A stretch of 64,000 bases of DNA from Commensalibacter papalotli (GCF_947179115.1 NZ_CAMXCI010000001.1:310001-374000); one strand, 5' to 3'; positions 16,457 through 25,567 are shown, counted from the stretch's first letter. Made by a program: numbers and translations. The notes: a model not told the origin generated them from the letters alone.

Positions 16457-17812
16457 ATGAGCAAATTGAATTTATCGTTATATGACAGTCGTCAACATAA
16501 GGTTGTTCCTTTTGTTGCTTTGGATCGTTTGCATGTTCGTCTCTATTTTTGTGGACCTACGGTATATGATTTTTTGCATATTGGTAATTTACGAGCAATG
16601 CTTACCGCTGATATTTTGGTAAGGACGCTCAGATCATTATATCCCAAAGTCACATATGTTCGTAATATCACAGATGTTGATGATAAAATCAATGCTCGCG
16701 CAAAATTAAATAATGAATCCATACAGTCTTTGACAATCAGAACTACCAAAGATTTTCATCAAGACATGCAATCAATGTATATTTTACCTCCTGATGTTGA
16801 GCCACGTGCTACCGAGCATATTGATGATATTCAAAAAATGATCGTGCAACTTATTGAGAATGGTCATGCTTATGCTGCTGAGGGGCATGTTTTGTTTTCT
16901 GTTCCTTCTTTTAAAGACTATGGTCATTTATCAGGTAGGAATCCAGAAGAGCTGATTGCAGGGGCGAGGGTAGAGGTTGCAACTTACAAAAAGAACCCAG
17001 GGGATTTTGTCTTGTGGAAACCTTCGACTGAAGATGAACCAGGATGGGACAGTCCTTGGGGAAAAGGCCGCCCTGGATGGCATATTGAATGTTCTGCTAT
17101 GTCTTATCGTTACCTTGGGGAAAATTTCGATATTCATGGTGGTGGACATGATTTACTGTTTCCACACCATGAAAACGAATGTGCGCAAAGCTTATGTTGT
17201 TTTCCAGAAAGCAAATTTGCGAATATCTGGGTTCATAATGCGATGCTATTGGTGGATGGTGAAAAAATGTCTAAATCTTTAGGTAATTTCTTCACTATTC
17301 GTGAAATATTAGAGCAACATAATCCAGAAGCTATTCGTTTTGCGTTACTTCAAGCGCATTACCGTTCTGTTTTGAATTTTTCTCAAGCTGGATTAAAAGA
17401 AGCAAAGCAAATTATGGATCGTTTTTATCGTGCTTTGTCTACTTTTGAATCAGAGTTAGAACAAAAAGTTAACTTACCAGAAACTTTTGTTGAAGCAATG
17501 TTGGATGATTTAAATACTCCAAAAGGATTAATGATCATGCATCAATTAGCAGATCAGGCGCTAAAAGGGGATAAACAAGCAGCATTACAATTAAAAGAAG
17601 CAGGCAAACAACTAGGGCTGTTTAATAGTTTACCGTCAAAATGGTTCCAAAATACAGATAAAGCACAAGAGGTAGAGGTTTTAATTGAACAACGCAATGC
17701 TGCGAAAAAAGCCAGAGACTTTGCCAAAGCAGATCAAATTCGTGATGATCTAAAAGCCCAAGGTATTATTCTTGAAGACAGCCCTCAAGGCACAACTTGG
17801 AGGCAAGTATAA
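16457..17812 (+). CDS. cysS: Cysteinyl-tRNA synthetase
   Basis: Class I aminoacyl-tRNA synthetase charging tRNA-Cys, 451 residues. Class signatures are HIGN at 41-44 (a HIGH variant) and KMSKS at 270-274. The zinc-binding Cys 32 in YFCGPTVYD, and a Cys in WHIECSAMS followed by HHENECAQS, match the active-site zinc site. The anticodon-binding C-terminal helices occupy about 310-451. A methyltransferase gene begins two bases after the stop, so the pair is probably one transcript. Confidence 0.96.
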   Translation: MSKLNLSLYDSRQHKVVPFVALDRLHVRLYFCGPTVYDFLHIGNLRAMLTADILVRTLRSLYPKVTYVRNITDVDDKINARAKLNNESIQSLTIRTTKDFHQDMQSMYILPPDVEPRATEHIDDIQKMIVQLIENGHAYAAEGHVLFSVPSFKDYGHLSGRNPEELIAGARVEVATYKKNPGDFVLWKPSTEDEPGWDSPWGKGRPGWHIECSAMSYRYLGENFDIHGGGHDLLFPHHENECAQSLCCFPESKFANIWVHNAMLLVDGEKMSKSLGNFFTIREILEQHNPEAIRFALLQAHYRSVLNFSQAGLKEAKQIMDRFYRALSTFESELEQKVNLPETFVEAMLDDLNTPKGLMIMHQLADQALKGDKQAALQLKEAGKQLGLFNSLPSKWFQNTDKAQEVEVLIEQRNAAKKARDFAKADQIRDDLKAQGIILEDSPQGTTWRQV

Positions 17813-17813
17813 G

Positions 17814-18590
17814 ATGACGGGCAAGGATGGTGGCGCAGATTTAGAGCCAATAGGTAATACACCTGTCGTAATTTTAGTAAGACCACAGCTTGCAGAAAAT
17901 ATTGGAACCGTTGCCCGAGCTATGGCAAATGGTGGGTTATTTCACCTCAGGCTGGTTGCACCGCGTGACGGTTGGCCACAACAAATAGCGTGGCGAGCAT
18001 CGTCTGGTGCAGATCGCTTATTAGATAATGCTCAGGTTTTCAAAACAGTGGAAGACGCGGTTGCTGATCTTCAACATGTATTTGCAACCTGTCCACGACC
18101 ACGACATATTATCAAGCCGTTGCTTACTGCACGAGGTGGTGCGCTGGAAATGCGTGAAATGACAAATCGTGATTTAAAAGTAGGGATCCTTTTCGGTCCA
18201 GAACGGACTGGATTGGAAAATGATGATTTTGCCCATACAGATTACTGGATCAGATACCCACTAGATCCAAGATTTATGTCTTTGAATCTTGCTCAAGCTG
18301 TGATGATTATGGCTTATGAATGGTGGATGGCCACAGAGCAAACACCGCAGCGTCAATTACAAACAAACGGTACTCATATTGCCAACAAAGGTGAGCTGGA
18401 AAATTTTATGGATCATTTGGTTAAGGAGCTTGATCATTGTGGTTTTTTACGTAATGAACAAAAACGCTCGGGAATGGTTCGTAATCTTCGTCACTTCTTT
18501 CAAAGAGGAGAGGTGACTGACCAAGAATTACGAACCTTACACGGGATTGTCTCTGAATTGGTAAGAGGACCTAAGAAAGACAACCTTTAA
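17814..18590 (+). CDS. trmJ: SPOUT RNA methyltransferase, TrmJ-like
   Basis: SpoU-type 2'-O-ribose methyltransferase of 258 residues, most like TrmJ, which methylates nucleotide 32 of tRNA. SPOUT motifs: VILVRPQLAENIGTVARAM (motif 1 with the invariant N-G), GILFGPERTGLENDD (motif 2) and FMSLNLAQAVMIMAYE (motif 3, the knot). A C-terminal helical dimerisation region follows. The start is the ATG at 17814, one base after the cysS stop; an in-frame start at 17772 would sit inside cysS. Coupling to a tRNA synthetase fits a tRNA role. Confidence 0.85.
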   Translation: MTGKDGGADLEPIGNTPVVILVRPQLAENIGTVARAMANGGLFHLRLVAPRDGWPQQIAWRASSGADRLLDNAQVFKTVEDAVADLQHVFATCPRPRHIIKPLLTARGGALEMREMTNRDLKVGILFGPERTGLENDDFAHTDYWIRYPLDPRFMSLNLAQAVMIMAYEWWMATEQTPQRQLQTNGTHIANKGELENFMDHLVKELDHCGFLRNEQKRSGMVRNLRHFFQRGEVTDQELRTLHGIVSELVRGPKKDNL

Positions 18591-18603
18591 TTATTGCTAT
18601 TAT

Positions 18604-19134
18604 TTATTTGATCTTGTTTTTTAAATTAAGACCCAGTTGTATCCAACCAGCACCAACAAAGATAAGATCAAAAGCAATCATAAAACCAATAAACCATAAT
18701 CCACTGAGTGGTTGAATAAAGAGCATAACCCCTACGATAATACCCATAATACCACTAAACATTAAAAATCCCCAGCCGCCTGTTGATTTATGGTTTAATG
18801 CAATCATAATTCGCATGATACCGCCAAAACAAAAGCAAATAGCAAGAAATGTTGTAAGGACAAGAGATCCTAATACAGGTCCTTTGACAAGTAAGATCCC
18901 ACCAACTAAATAGACAATCCCTGCAAGAGCGGAAAAGATAAACCCCTTCCAACCTTTAACGTAACAAGCATGAAATATCTGTGCAATGCCAGTAAGGATC
19001 AATACAACCCCCAAAGCAATAACAACAGCAATTGTTACGAGAACGGTATCGAGAAGTGCCAAGCATCCTAAAACAAGTGTAATAATACCCAAACCAATAA
19101 ACCATTTCCACTTCTGTGCAAATAATTCGTCCAT
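18604..19134 (-). CDS. HdeD-like membrane protein (DUF308)
   Basis: Inner-membrane protein of 176 residues with six hydrophobic segments arranged as DUF308 repeats, similar to HdeD, a membrane protein linked to acid resistance in E. coli. The start at 19134 (MDELFAQKWKWF) has a clear AGGAG eight bases upstream, better than the ATG at 19161. Acid tolerance would suit an acetic-acid environment, but this is inferred from the family only. The gene stands alone and converges on the trmJ-like gene. Confidence 0.8.
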   Translation of the reverse strand: MDELFAQKWKWFIGLGIITLVLGCLALLDTVLVTIAVVIALGVVLILTGIAQIFHACYVKGWKGFIFSALAGIVYLVGGILLVKGPVLGSLVLTTFLAICFCFGGIMRIMIALNHKSTGGWGFLMFSGIMGIIVGVMLFIQPLSGLWFIGFMIAFDLIFVGAGWIQLGLNLKNKIK

Positions 19135-19272
19135 CAATAAACTCCTAATATATAATATCAATTGTTATTGATGCTATTCGTTTTGCCAATATTTTCCAAG
19201 TTATAATATTAAAAATAAAAACATCTATCTTTTGATTAAAGCAAAGAAGAGTTGCGAATTCACAAGGTAATT

Positions 19273-19314
19273 TATAAAAAAATGCATCACAATTTTGGTA
19301 AATGTGATGCATTT
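19273..19314 (-). terminator. Rho-independent terminator of the 255-residue protein gene
   Basis: A perfect 12-bp inverted repeat (19280-19291 with 19303-19314). On the minus strand the stem runs into a T-rich tail (about 19273-19282), 41 bases beyond the stop at 19355. Confidence 0.85.
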
Positions 19315-19354
19315 AAATAAATTAATAATATAAAAATCAAGAAATTAATATTAA

Positions 19355-20122
19355 TTATGCTATTTGTTTTAATTCTTCATCCAACGATACACATGGGCCA
19401 CCTGCTACAACATGGACAACTAAAATATTAACACGTGGATCATCAGCATTATTATATTCTGTTCCTAATGGTAAATAAGCATTCCCATCTGTCCAGCGAT
19501 ATAGGTTACTTTCAATACCATGCCAACCTTTTAAGTTAGTTTGACTTAAATGTGCATCAATTGCTTTCATATTATTCTGGCTTAACAAAGTAATATTACC
19601 GATTAATACTCCTAAAGATCTTTTGTCGTCTACATATTGACCACCAATCGTATCATTTGGGCGACCAACATTAGAAATTAAGTGAATGTTTTCGATATCA
19701 TTGGGGACAGCAAAGAGAAAACGATCTTTATTTTGCGCGTGAGAATAAATGATCTTTCCGCTTTCAGTTTGGATACATAATTGCGGATCTTTGTCCAATA
19801 CAAGTGCATTCATTCTTTTTTTCAATCCTAGTGTTTGAGCTCTATTTATAATTTGATTAAATAGTGGCTCAACCAAGTTACAGTCTGTAACTTGAGACGC
19901 ACAACTATTTTTACCCCAGTTTTTCCCAACATTTTGTTGAGAAAATAGCATGACATTATTTTCAGGATCATTTAAGGTGCGACGATTACCTGCATTGAAA
20001 TAACTCTCTGTCAACATTTCATCGGTATAAATTACTGAATTCTTATCGATTTCAAGGATGTCACCATCATTCACCGTTGTGTTGTAGACGTTTCCGTTAC
20101 TTACATTACTCGTTGATGCCAT
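19355..20122 (-). CDS. Unrecognised 255-residue protein, possible Hint-associated domain
   Basis: I do not recognise this with certainty. There is no signal peptide or membrane segment. The N-terminus (about 1-30) is polar and reads like a beta-repeat edge (GNVYNTTVNDGDILEID). The middle and C-terminal part (about 80-245) has a compact mixed pattern with the marks VDDKRSLGVLIG, GWHGIESNLYRWTDGNAYLPLG and a final hydrophobic strand VNILVVHVV. From memory these resemble the region found beside Hint (Hedgehog/intein) domains in large surface proteins of Acetobacteraceae, but no Hint core is present here. It has a solid terminator and looks like an active, standalone gene. Export by a type I route is conceivable but untested. 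Confidence 0.6.
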   Translation of the reverse strand: MASTSNVSNGNVYNTTVNDGDILEIDKNSVIYTDEMLTESYFNAGNRRTLNDPENNVMLFSQQNVGKNWGKNSCASQVTDCNLVEPLFNQIINRAQTLGLKKRMNALVLDKDPQLCIQTESGKIIYSHAQNKDRFLFAVPNDIENIHLISNVGRPNDTIGGQYVDDKRSLGVLIGNITLLSQNNMKAIDAHLSQTNLKGWHGIESNLYRWTDGNAYLPLGTEYNNADDPRVNILVVHVVAGGPCVSLDEELKQIA

Positions 20123-20385
20123 CGTATAATCCTGTGAATTAAATATTTAATTAATGTCTATATAATGCACTTAATAACAATAAATTGTATTTCAATATAA
20201 AGAAGTATTTTTTTTATTGTTTATATTATTAAATACATTTATATATTTAATGTTTATTAACTTTTAATAAACATTATTAATATAGTATTAATAATGTTTG
20301 GTTTTTTAGTAATATTCTGTATTGTTCAATGATCAACAAAAATATATTACAATGATGATACAAATTCGTTTTTATTATTAACTGT

Positions 20386-20414
20386 TTGACTTTTTGAAGT
20401 AATCTTCGTATATA
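20386..20414 (+). promoter_or_regulatory. Strong sigma-70-like promoter of rpsD
   Basis: TTGACT at 20386-20391 and TATATA at 20409-20414 are spaced by exactly 17 bases. Transcription would start near 20421, giving a leader of about 160 nt before the rpsD ATG at 20582. Confidence 0.7.
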
Positions 20415-20581
20415 GCTTTCATTGCTGGGAAAGTGGTTTGTAGTTTTTACCAAGGTGTGTAGAGGTTAACTTGGTATATAAAATCATCGAACCCGTCCTT
20501 AGATAAGGAACTACCAGTACAAAAAAATGTTAATATTGTTTGCCTCTGCAATATTAGATGTATAAGAAAGTCTTAATCGTT
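20415..20581 (+). promoter_or_regulatory. Structured 5' leader of rpsD
   Basis: Three short perfect inverted repeats lie in this leader: 20448-20454 with 20470-20476 (7 bp, 15-base loop), 20496-20501 with 20504-20509 (a small hairpin), and 20531-20538 with 20549-20556 (8 bp, 10-base loop). The last one ends 25 bases before the start codon. Ribosomal protein S4 represses its own mRNA through leader structures in E. coli and Bacillus. A similar role here is an inference. The AT-rich DNA from 20123 to 20385 holds no gene that I can support. Confidence 0.5.
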
Positions 20582-21199
20582 ATGAGTAAACGTTTACAAA
20601 GTAAGTATAAAATTAATCGTCGTTTAGGCGTTAATTTATGGGGACGTGCAAAGTCACCTATTAACAAACGTGAATACGGTCCAGGTCAACATGGTCAACG
20701 CCGTCGTTCAAAGCCATCTGACTTTAGTGTTCAATTAATGGCAAAACAAAAGCTGAAAGGTTACTATGGTAACATCAGCGAAAAACAATTCCGTCGTTAT
20801 TATGATGAAGCATCTCGCCGTAAAGGGGATACTTCAGAAAATTTGATCAATATTTTGGAACGCCGCCTAGACGCAGTTGTTTACCGTCTTAAATTCGCAG
20901 CAACACCATTCGCTGCACGTCAATTTATTAACCATGGACATATCTTGGTTAACGGTAAAAAAGTTAATATTCCTTCATATTCTTTAAAAGATAACGATGT
21001 TGTCGAAGTTAAAGAAAAATCAAAACAACTTGCGATCGTTCTTGATGCTGTTCAAAGCAAAGAGCGTGATACACCTGAATATTTGCAAGTTGATCATCGT
21101 CAAATGAAAGGCAGCTTTGTCCGTTCGCCTAAATTAAACGATGTTCCATATCCTGTGACAATGGAACCAAATCTAGTGATCGAGTTCTATTCTCGTTAA
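20582..21199 (+). CDS. rpsD: 30S ribosomal protein S4
   Basis: Primary 16S rRNA-binding protein of the small subunit and one of the assembly initiators, 205 residues. The start is the ATG at 20582 (MSKRLQSKYKINRRLG), which matches the usual S4 N-terminus and length; an in-frame ATG at 20558 would add eight residues not seen in the family. The S4 RNA-binding domain covers about 94-150 (RRLDAVVYRLKFA...FINHGHILVNGKKV). It is a stand-alone gene with its own promoter, leader and terminator. Confidence 0.97.
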   Translation: MSKRLQSKYKINRRLGVNLWGRAKSPINKREYGPGQHGQRRRSKPSDFSVQLMAKQKLKGYYGNISEKQFRRYYDEASRRKGDTSENLINILERRLDAVVYRLKFAATPFAARQFINHGHILVNGKKVNIPSYSLKDNDVVEVKEKSKQLAIVLDAVQSKERDTPEYLQVDHRQMKGSFVRSPKLNDVPYPVTMEPNLVIEFYSR

Positions 21200-21225
21200 T
21201 TGTTCTTTGCTGTTATTGCAAGGTC

Positions 21226-21254
21226 GCCGAGCGGTATATATACGCTCGGCTTTT
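21226..21254 (+). terminator. GC-rich terminator after rpsD
   Basis: An 8-bp GC-rich stem (21226-21233 with 21243-21250), nine-base AT loop, followed by TTTT. It is 26 bases past the rpsD stop and 35 bases ahead of prfC. Confidence 0.9.
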
Positions 21255-21288
21255 GTGTGTTTAAACCCCACTATTTTGAGTGCTTGTT

Positions 21289-22836
21289 ATGTCAAATTCT
21301 GTTCAATCATTGGAAAAAGAAATTTCCCGTCGACGCACATTTGCGATTATTTCCCATCCTGATGCGGGTAAGACGACATTGACAGAGCGTATTTTGCATG
21401 CAGGTGGGGCTATTCAGATGGCCGGAAGTGTGCGTGCGAAACGTGAACAACGTCGCACGCGTTCTGACTGGATGAATATTGAAAAAGACCGTGGTATTTC
21501 GGTAGTAACCTCGGTTATGACATTTGAATATGGTGGGTGTATTTTTAATTTGCTTGATACCCCAGGTCATGAAGACTTCTCTGAAGATACATATCGAACC
21601 CTGACAGCGGTTGATGCTGCTGTGATGGTTATTGATGCCGCCAAAGGGATTGAGGCCAGAACGCGTAAGTTATTTGAAATTTGCCGCCTCAGGGATATAC
21701 CGATTGTGACCTTTATTAATAAAATGGATAGAGAATCACAAGACCCATTTGATTTATTGCATGAAGTAGCTTCGGCATTGGCTTTAGAAACCACTCCATT
21801 GACTTGGCCAGTTGGCAGAGCTGCAAAATTCCTTGGGACATATGACCTGCGTAAAGATTCAATGCGTTTGAAAGAAGAGGTCGTGGATAACGATGAGCGC
21901 ATTCTTCAAATGCAAGAAGAAGTTGAATTGGCTAAAGTAGGTTTGCCAGAGTTTAATCTTGATGATTTTAATGCAGGTTTTTTAACACCTGTATTTTTCG
22001 GAAGTGCGATTAAAGAGCTTGGTGTTGCTGATCTATTGGATGCATTAGCAGAGTTTGGCCCCAGCCCCAGAAATCAACCTAGCCAAGAACGTCAAGTAGC
22101 AGCGAATGAAGCGTCTATGACGGCTTTAGTCTTTAAAATTCAAGCGAATATGGATCCAAATCATCGTGACCGTATTGCTTTTGCACGTATTTGTTCAGGT
22201 CGACTCGAAAGAGGTATGAAATTGAAACATACCCGCACAGGCAAGACTTTCGCACTACATACACCACAATTTTTCTTTGCCAGAGACCGTCAGTTGGCTG
22301 AAGAAGCCTTCGCAGGGGATGTTGTTGGTATTCCTAATCACGGAACGCTTAGAATTGGCGACACATTAACAGAAGGTGAAGATTTGCAATTTACAGGTGT
22401 TCCATATTTTGCACCTGAAATATTACGTCGTGTAAATCTGAAGGACGCCATGAAAGCTAAAAAGCTAAAACAAGCGTTAACTGAATTAGCAGAAGAAGGC
22501 GTGGTGCAGTTATTTAAACCTCAAGATGGTTCAGCACCGATTGTTGGTGTGGTTGGGGTATTGCAGCTAGATGTTTTACAAACGCGTCTAAAACATGAAT
22601 ATGGTGTTGATATTACTTTTGATAATATTTCTTTTTCTCAAGCACGTTGGGTGCAAGGGGATAAGCTAACTATTGAGCGTTTTATCAATTCAAATCGCAG
22701 TGCAATTGCTGATGATATTGATGGCGATCCAGTTTTCTTGTCTACATCAGATTTTATGATGCAACGTGCAGTCGATGCTAATAAAGAATTATCTTTTCAT
22801 GATATTAAACAAATTGGTATTGGGGTCACTTCTTAA
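21289..22836 (+). CDS. prfC: Peptide chain release factor 3
   Basis: GTPase that removes RF1/RF2 from the ribosome after termination, 515 residues. G1 is SHPDAGKTT, the switch region has RGISVVTSVM, G3 DTPGHEDF and G4 NKMD. Domains II and III follow (about 280-515) and end complete. The start is the ATG at 21289 (MSNSVQSLEKEISRRRTFAIISH); a GTG three codons upstream is also in frame but has no better ribosome site. Its end overlaps the convergent Nudix gene by four bases. Confidence 0.95.
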   Translation: MSNSVQSLEKEISRRRTFAIISHPDAGKTTLTERILHAGGAIQMAGSVRAKREQRRTRSDWMNIEKDRGISVVTSVMTFEYGGCIFNLLDTPGHEDFSEDTYRTLTAVDAAVMVIDAAKGIEARTRKLFEICRLRDIPIVTFINKMDRESQDPFDLLHEVASALALETTPLTWPVGRAAKFLGTYDLRKDSMRLKEEVVDNDERILQMQEEVELAKVGLPEFNLDDFNAGFLTPVFFGSAIKELGVADLLDALAEFGPSPRNQPSQERQVAANEASMTALVFKIQANMDPNHRDRIAFARICSGRLERGMKLKHTRTGKTFALHTPQFFFARDRQLAEEAFAGDVVGIPNHGTLRIGDTLTEGEDLQFTGVPYFAPEILRRVNLKDAMKAKKLKQALTELAEEGVVQLFKPQDGSAPIVGVVGVLQLDVLQTRLKHEYGVDITFDNISFSQARWVQGDKLTIERFINSNRSAIADDIDGDPVFLSTSDFMMQRAVDANKELSFHDIKQIGIGVTS

Positions 22837-23531
22837 AACCTCCAATTTTGTATTAAAAACTGTGTAGTCGGTAAAGTGTTTTCAGGTAATTCGGAATATT
22901 GTGAGCAACAAAGAATTTCATCATATTCTGGGTTATTATTTACTTGCCAAATAGTTTGTATTTGTTGAAATGATAATTTAGTTTCAAGTAAAATACCAAT
23001 ATCTATAATATGAGTATTAGTATGCTCAGTTGCAGAAATTATTCTTGGGTTTATTAAATTACTTTGATGTAACCCTAATTCTTCTTCGGCCTCGGCATAA
23101 AGTTGAGTATGCAGATCTACGTTATCTTTTCCTTCTCTAGATTCCACAGTACCTGCGGGTGGAGATTGCCAATATCCAGGCAAATAGACTGATTTAACAG
23201 TTCTTTTTCCTAATATAAAACCGTCTGGGCATTTGATTAAACCAATTACAGCAAGGGATCTTATTGATAGATCAGGATATAATTCTGGTTTTTCTGTTTG
23301 AGCTAAGACGTATTTGTATTCTGTCCAATAACCTGTAATAGCTTCTGTGTTTAATTGCTCAATGTTGAAAACTCTTCCGTTAAAGAGGTTAGGGTATTGT
23401 TTTCTTTTATTATTCCAAATCGTATGTACTTCATTTTCAATGGAAGAGGAATATTTTTGGATATTAGAATTTATACTAATTTTTAAAGAAGAATTTAAAC
23501 TAGTTGTATTCCACTGCATTTCACAAACCAC
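22833..23531 (-). CDS. Nudix hydrolase-like protein with altered box
   Basis: Predicted Nudix-fold protein of 232 residues. The N-terminal part (about 1-85) resembles the leader domain of MutT-like proteins that act on nucleotide sugars. The core starts at LSIRSLAVIGLIKCPDGFILGKR. The Nudix box is recognisable as GTVESRE...AEAEEELGL, but it has five extra residues between the first Glu and the REUxEE part, and the conserved Arg is Ala. The metal-binding glutamates of EEELG are kept. Activity is likely but the substrate is unknown. It lies between prfC and a tRNA-Gln gene on the same strand as the tRNA. Confidence 0.7.
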   Translation of the reverse strand: MVCEMQWNTTSLNSSLKISINSNIQKYSSSIENEVHTIWNNKRKQYPNLFNGRVFNIEQLNTEAITGYWTEYKYVLAQTEKPELYPDLSIRSLAVIGLIKCPDGFILGKRTVKSVYLPGYWQSPPAGTVESREGKDNVDLHTQLYAEAEEELGLHQSNLINPRIISATEHTNTHIIDIGILLETKLSFQQIQTIWQVNNNPEYDEILCCSQYSELPENTLPTTQFLIQNWRF

Positions 23532-23553
23532 CTTTTGAAATTAATGTGGATTT

Positions 23554-23627
23554 TGGCTGGGAGACCTGGATTCGAACCAGGGCTGATCGGGTCAGAGCCG
23601 ATAGTTCTACCGCTAAACTATCTCCCA
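23554..23627 (-). tRNA. tRNA-Gln (CUG anticodon)
   Basis: Folds as a full cloverleaf on the minus strand: 7-bp acceptor stem TGGGAGA/TCTCCCA, short D arm, anticodon stem ATCGG/CCGAT around loop CTCTGAC (anticodon CTG, reading CAG), T arm CCTGG/CCAGG with loop TTCGAAT, and an encoded CCA end (23554-23556). The anticodon is at 23593-23595 on the plus strand. Confidence 0.95.
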
Positions 23628-23807
23628 ATAGATCAATTGCGCTTGAATGACTATCATTAAACTATATATAAAACAAGTATATTATGGCATATATTCCATA
23701 AATAGTGTAGAAGAAATAAATGGCTATTACTAAGCTTTGTATTCATTAAAATTGTCAATCAAGAGGTTTATCTTATAAGATTACTTTAAAAGATTGGAAC
23801 GAGGGGC

Positions 23808-24818
23808 ATGTTCGCAGCATTAGATTTAGGAACGAATAATTGTCGCCTTTTGATTGTTTCTTCAGGTCAAAGGGGGGTGCGGATTGTAGATAATTATAAT
23901 CGTGTTGTTCGTCTGGGTGAGGGATTGTATGAAACAGGCTTGCTTAGCGAAGCTGCAATGGACCGAACGATGCAAGCCCTGCATCATTGTGCTGCACGTA
24001 TTCATCGAAGAAAATCTTTTAATTTATATGCTGTGGCAACAGAAGCATGTAGACGCGCAAGTAATGCCCCCTTTTTTTTAAATCGTGTTCAAGAAGAAAC
24101 AGGATTAAATATTAGCGTTATTTCCCCAAGAGAAGAAGTAGAGTTGGCTGTTACAGGATGTAGTACTTTTTTACACGATCGTGTGTTGCGTCGCAATAGA
24201 ACTAAAACGTTACTATTTGATATTGGTGGGGGGTCTACCGAAGTTGCTTGGGTTCGTATTGATCCTGTGAGGCGTAAACAAACTTTAATTGGCTGTTGCA
24301 GCGTTCCTGTAGGTGTCATTACGCTAAGGGAGCAGTTTAAGCGTTTAACCCTAAATGAATATTATCAAATGGTAGATTTTGTTATCAGCAAAATTACTGA
24401 ATTTGAACGTGTTCATCAAATCAGAGCAGAGATTTTACGTGAGCAAGTGCAATTTATTGGGGTGAGTGGAACCGTTACAGCTTTGGCTAGTATGATTTTG
24501 AAACAGCCTAAATATAGCAGGGCTGCAATTGATGGATTGATGTTAGAAACAACACAAGTCAAAGATATGATTCGTCATATCTTGGTCAGTAAATTTAATA
24601 AAATTTATGACTATGCGACGGTTAATCATAGTAAATTACATTATTTACTGCCTGGTTGTGCTATTTTCGAAGCTATTCACACAGTGTGGCCTGTGGAAGA
24701 TATTGTTGTTGCTGATCGCGGTATACGTGATGGTATTATTGCAAAAATGTTGGATAATAAGTTAAATAAAGCTAATAAGCATAATTTTGATATTCTTCAT
24801 TCTTTTGTAAAGAATTAA
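23808..24818 (+). CDS. Ppx/GppA family phosphatase
   Basis: Actin-fold (ASKHA) phosphatase that hydrolyses inorganic polyphosphate or guanosine pentaphosphate, 336 residues. Phosphate-binding loops are LDLGTNNCRLLIV (5-17) and LFDIGGGSTEVAW (about 139-151), with the catalytic Glu region ATEACR near residue 82. It is the short alphaproteobacterial form: the C-terminal HD-like domain of E. coli Ppx/GppA is missing, which is normal next to rlmE. The start has GAGGGG six bases upstream. It leads a rightward run with rlmE, guaB and rsmB. Confidence 0.9.
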   Translation: MFAALDLGTNNCRLLIVSSGQRGVRIVDNYNRVVRLGEGLYETGLLSEAAMDRTMQALHHCAARIHRRKSFNLYAVATEACRRASNAPFFLNRVQEETGLNISVISPREEVELAVTGCSTFLHDRVLRRNRTKTLLFDIGGGSTEVAWVRIDPVRRKQTLIGCCSVPVGVITLREQFKRLTLNEYYQMVDFVISKITEFERVHQIRAEILREQVQFIGVSGTVTALASMILKQPKYSRAAIDGLMLETTQVKDMIRHILVSKFNKIYDYATVNHSKLHYLLPGCAIFEAIHTVWPVEDIVVADRGIRDGIIAKMLDNKLNKANKHNFDILHSFVKN

Positions 24819-24844
24819 ATTTTAAATTGATAAAGTAATCTATT

Positions 24845-25567
24845 ATGGATGATAAAAATGCGAATGGAAGTTCGCCAAAGAAGAAAACTTCGCGTTTTGC
24901 AACCGCTGGGTTGACAGTAAAGTTAAAGAAAAGTCATGGACGTTCTACCTCACAACAAAGATGGTTAACCCGTCAGTTGAATGACCCATATGTTCGTGCA
25001 GCTCAACAACAAGGGTGGCGCTCTAGGGCGGCATTTAAACTTATTGAGTTAGATGAAAAGTTCAAATTCTTACGCCCAGGATTAAAAGTAATTGATCTGG
25101 GTGCTGCCCCTGGTGGATGGTCTCAGGTAGCAATATTTCGAAAAGCAACAAAAGTTGTTGGGATCGATTTATTGCATGTTGATCCTATTCCTGGCGCGGA
25201 TATTATTCAGGGTGATTTTACAGACCCTGCAAATATGGATACTCTTATTGACATGTTGGGGGGTAAGGCTGACTTAGTTATGTCCGATATGGCACCTAAT
25301 ACAACTGGGCATTCAGCAACTGATCATATTCGTATTATTGATTTAACCGAAGATGCGTTGGCATTCGCTTTGGATATTTTAAACCCTCATGGGATTTTTA
25401 TCGCCAAAGTATTCCAAGGAGGATCTGAAAAAGGAATGTTGGATAAGTTAAAACAAAATTTCAAAGTGGTTAAACACGCAAAACCACCAGCAAGCCGAAA
25501 AGAGTCCAAAGAGCTTTATGTTGTTGCAATTGGATTTAAAGGTAAGTCAGAAGAAAAAGAAGCGTAA
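24845..25567 (+). CDS. rlmE: 23S rRNA 2'-O-ribose U2552 methyltransferase
   Basis: FtsJ/RrmJ methyltransferase that modifies U2552 of 23S rRNA late in 50S assembly, 240 residues. The K-D-K-E catalytic tetrad is Lys 65 (AAFKL), Asp 148 (SDMAPN), Lys 188 (IAKVF) and Glu 223 (SKELY). The SAM motif is VIDLGAAPGGWSQ (82-94). A basic N-terminal extension of about 40 residues precedes the domain, as in other alphaproteobacteria. It starts 26 bases after the ppx/gppA stop. Confidence 0.95.
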   Translation: MDDKNANGSSPKKKTSRFATAGLTVKLKKSHGRSTSQQRWLTRQLNDPYVRAAQQQGWRSRAAFKLIELDEKFKFLRPGLKVIDLGAAPGGWSQVAIFRKATKVVGIDLLHVDPIPGADIIQGDFTDPANMDTLIDMLGGKADLVMSDMAPNTTGHSATDHIRIIDLTEDALAFALDILNPHGIFIAKVFQGGSEKGMLDKLKQNFKVVKHAKPPASRKESKELYVVAIGFKGKSEEKEA

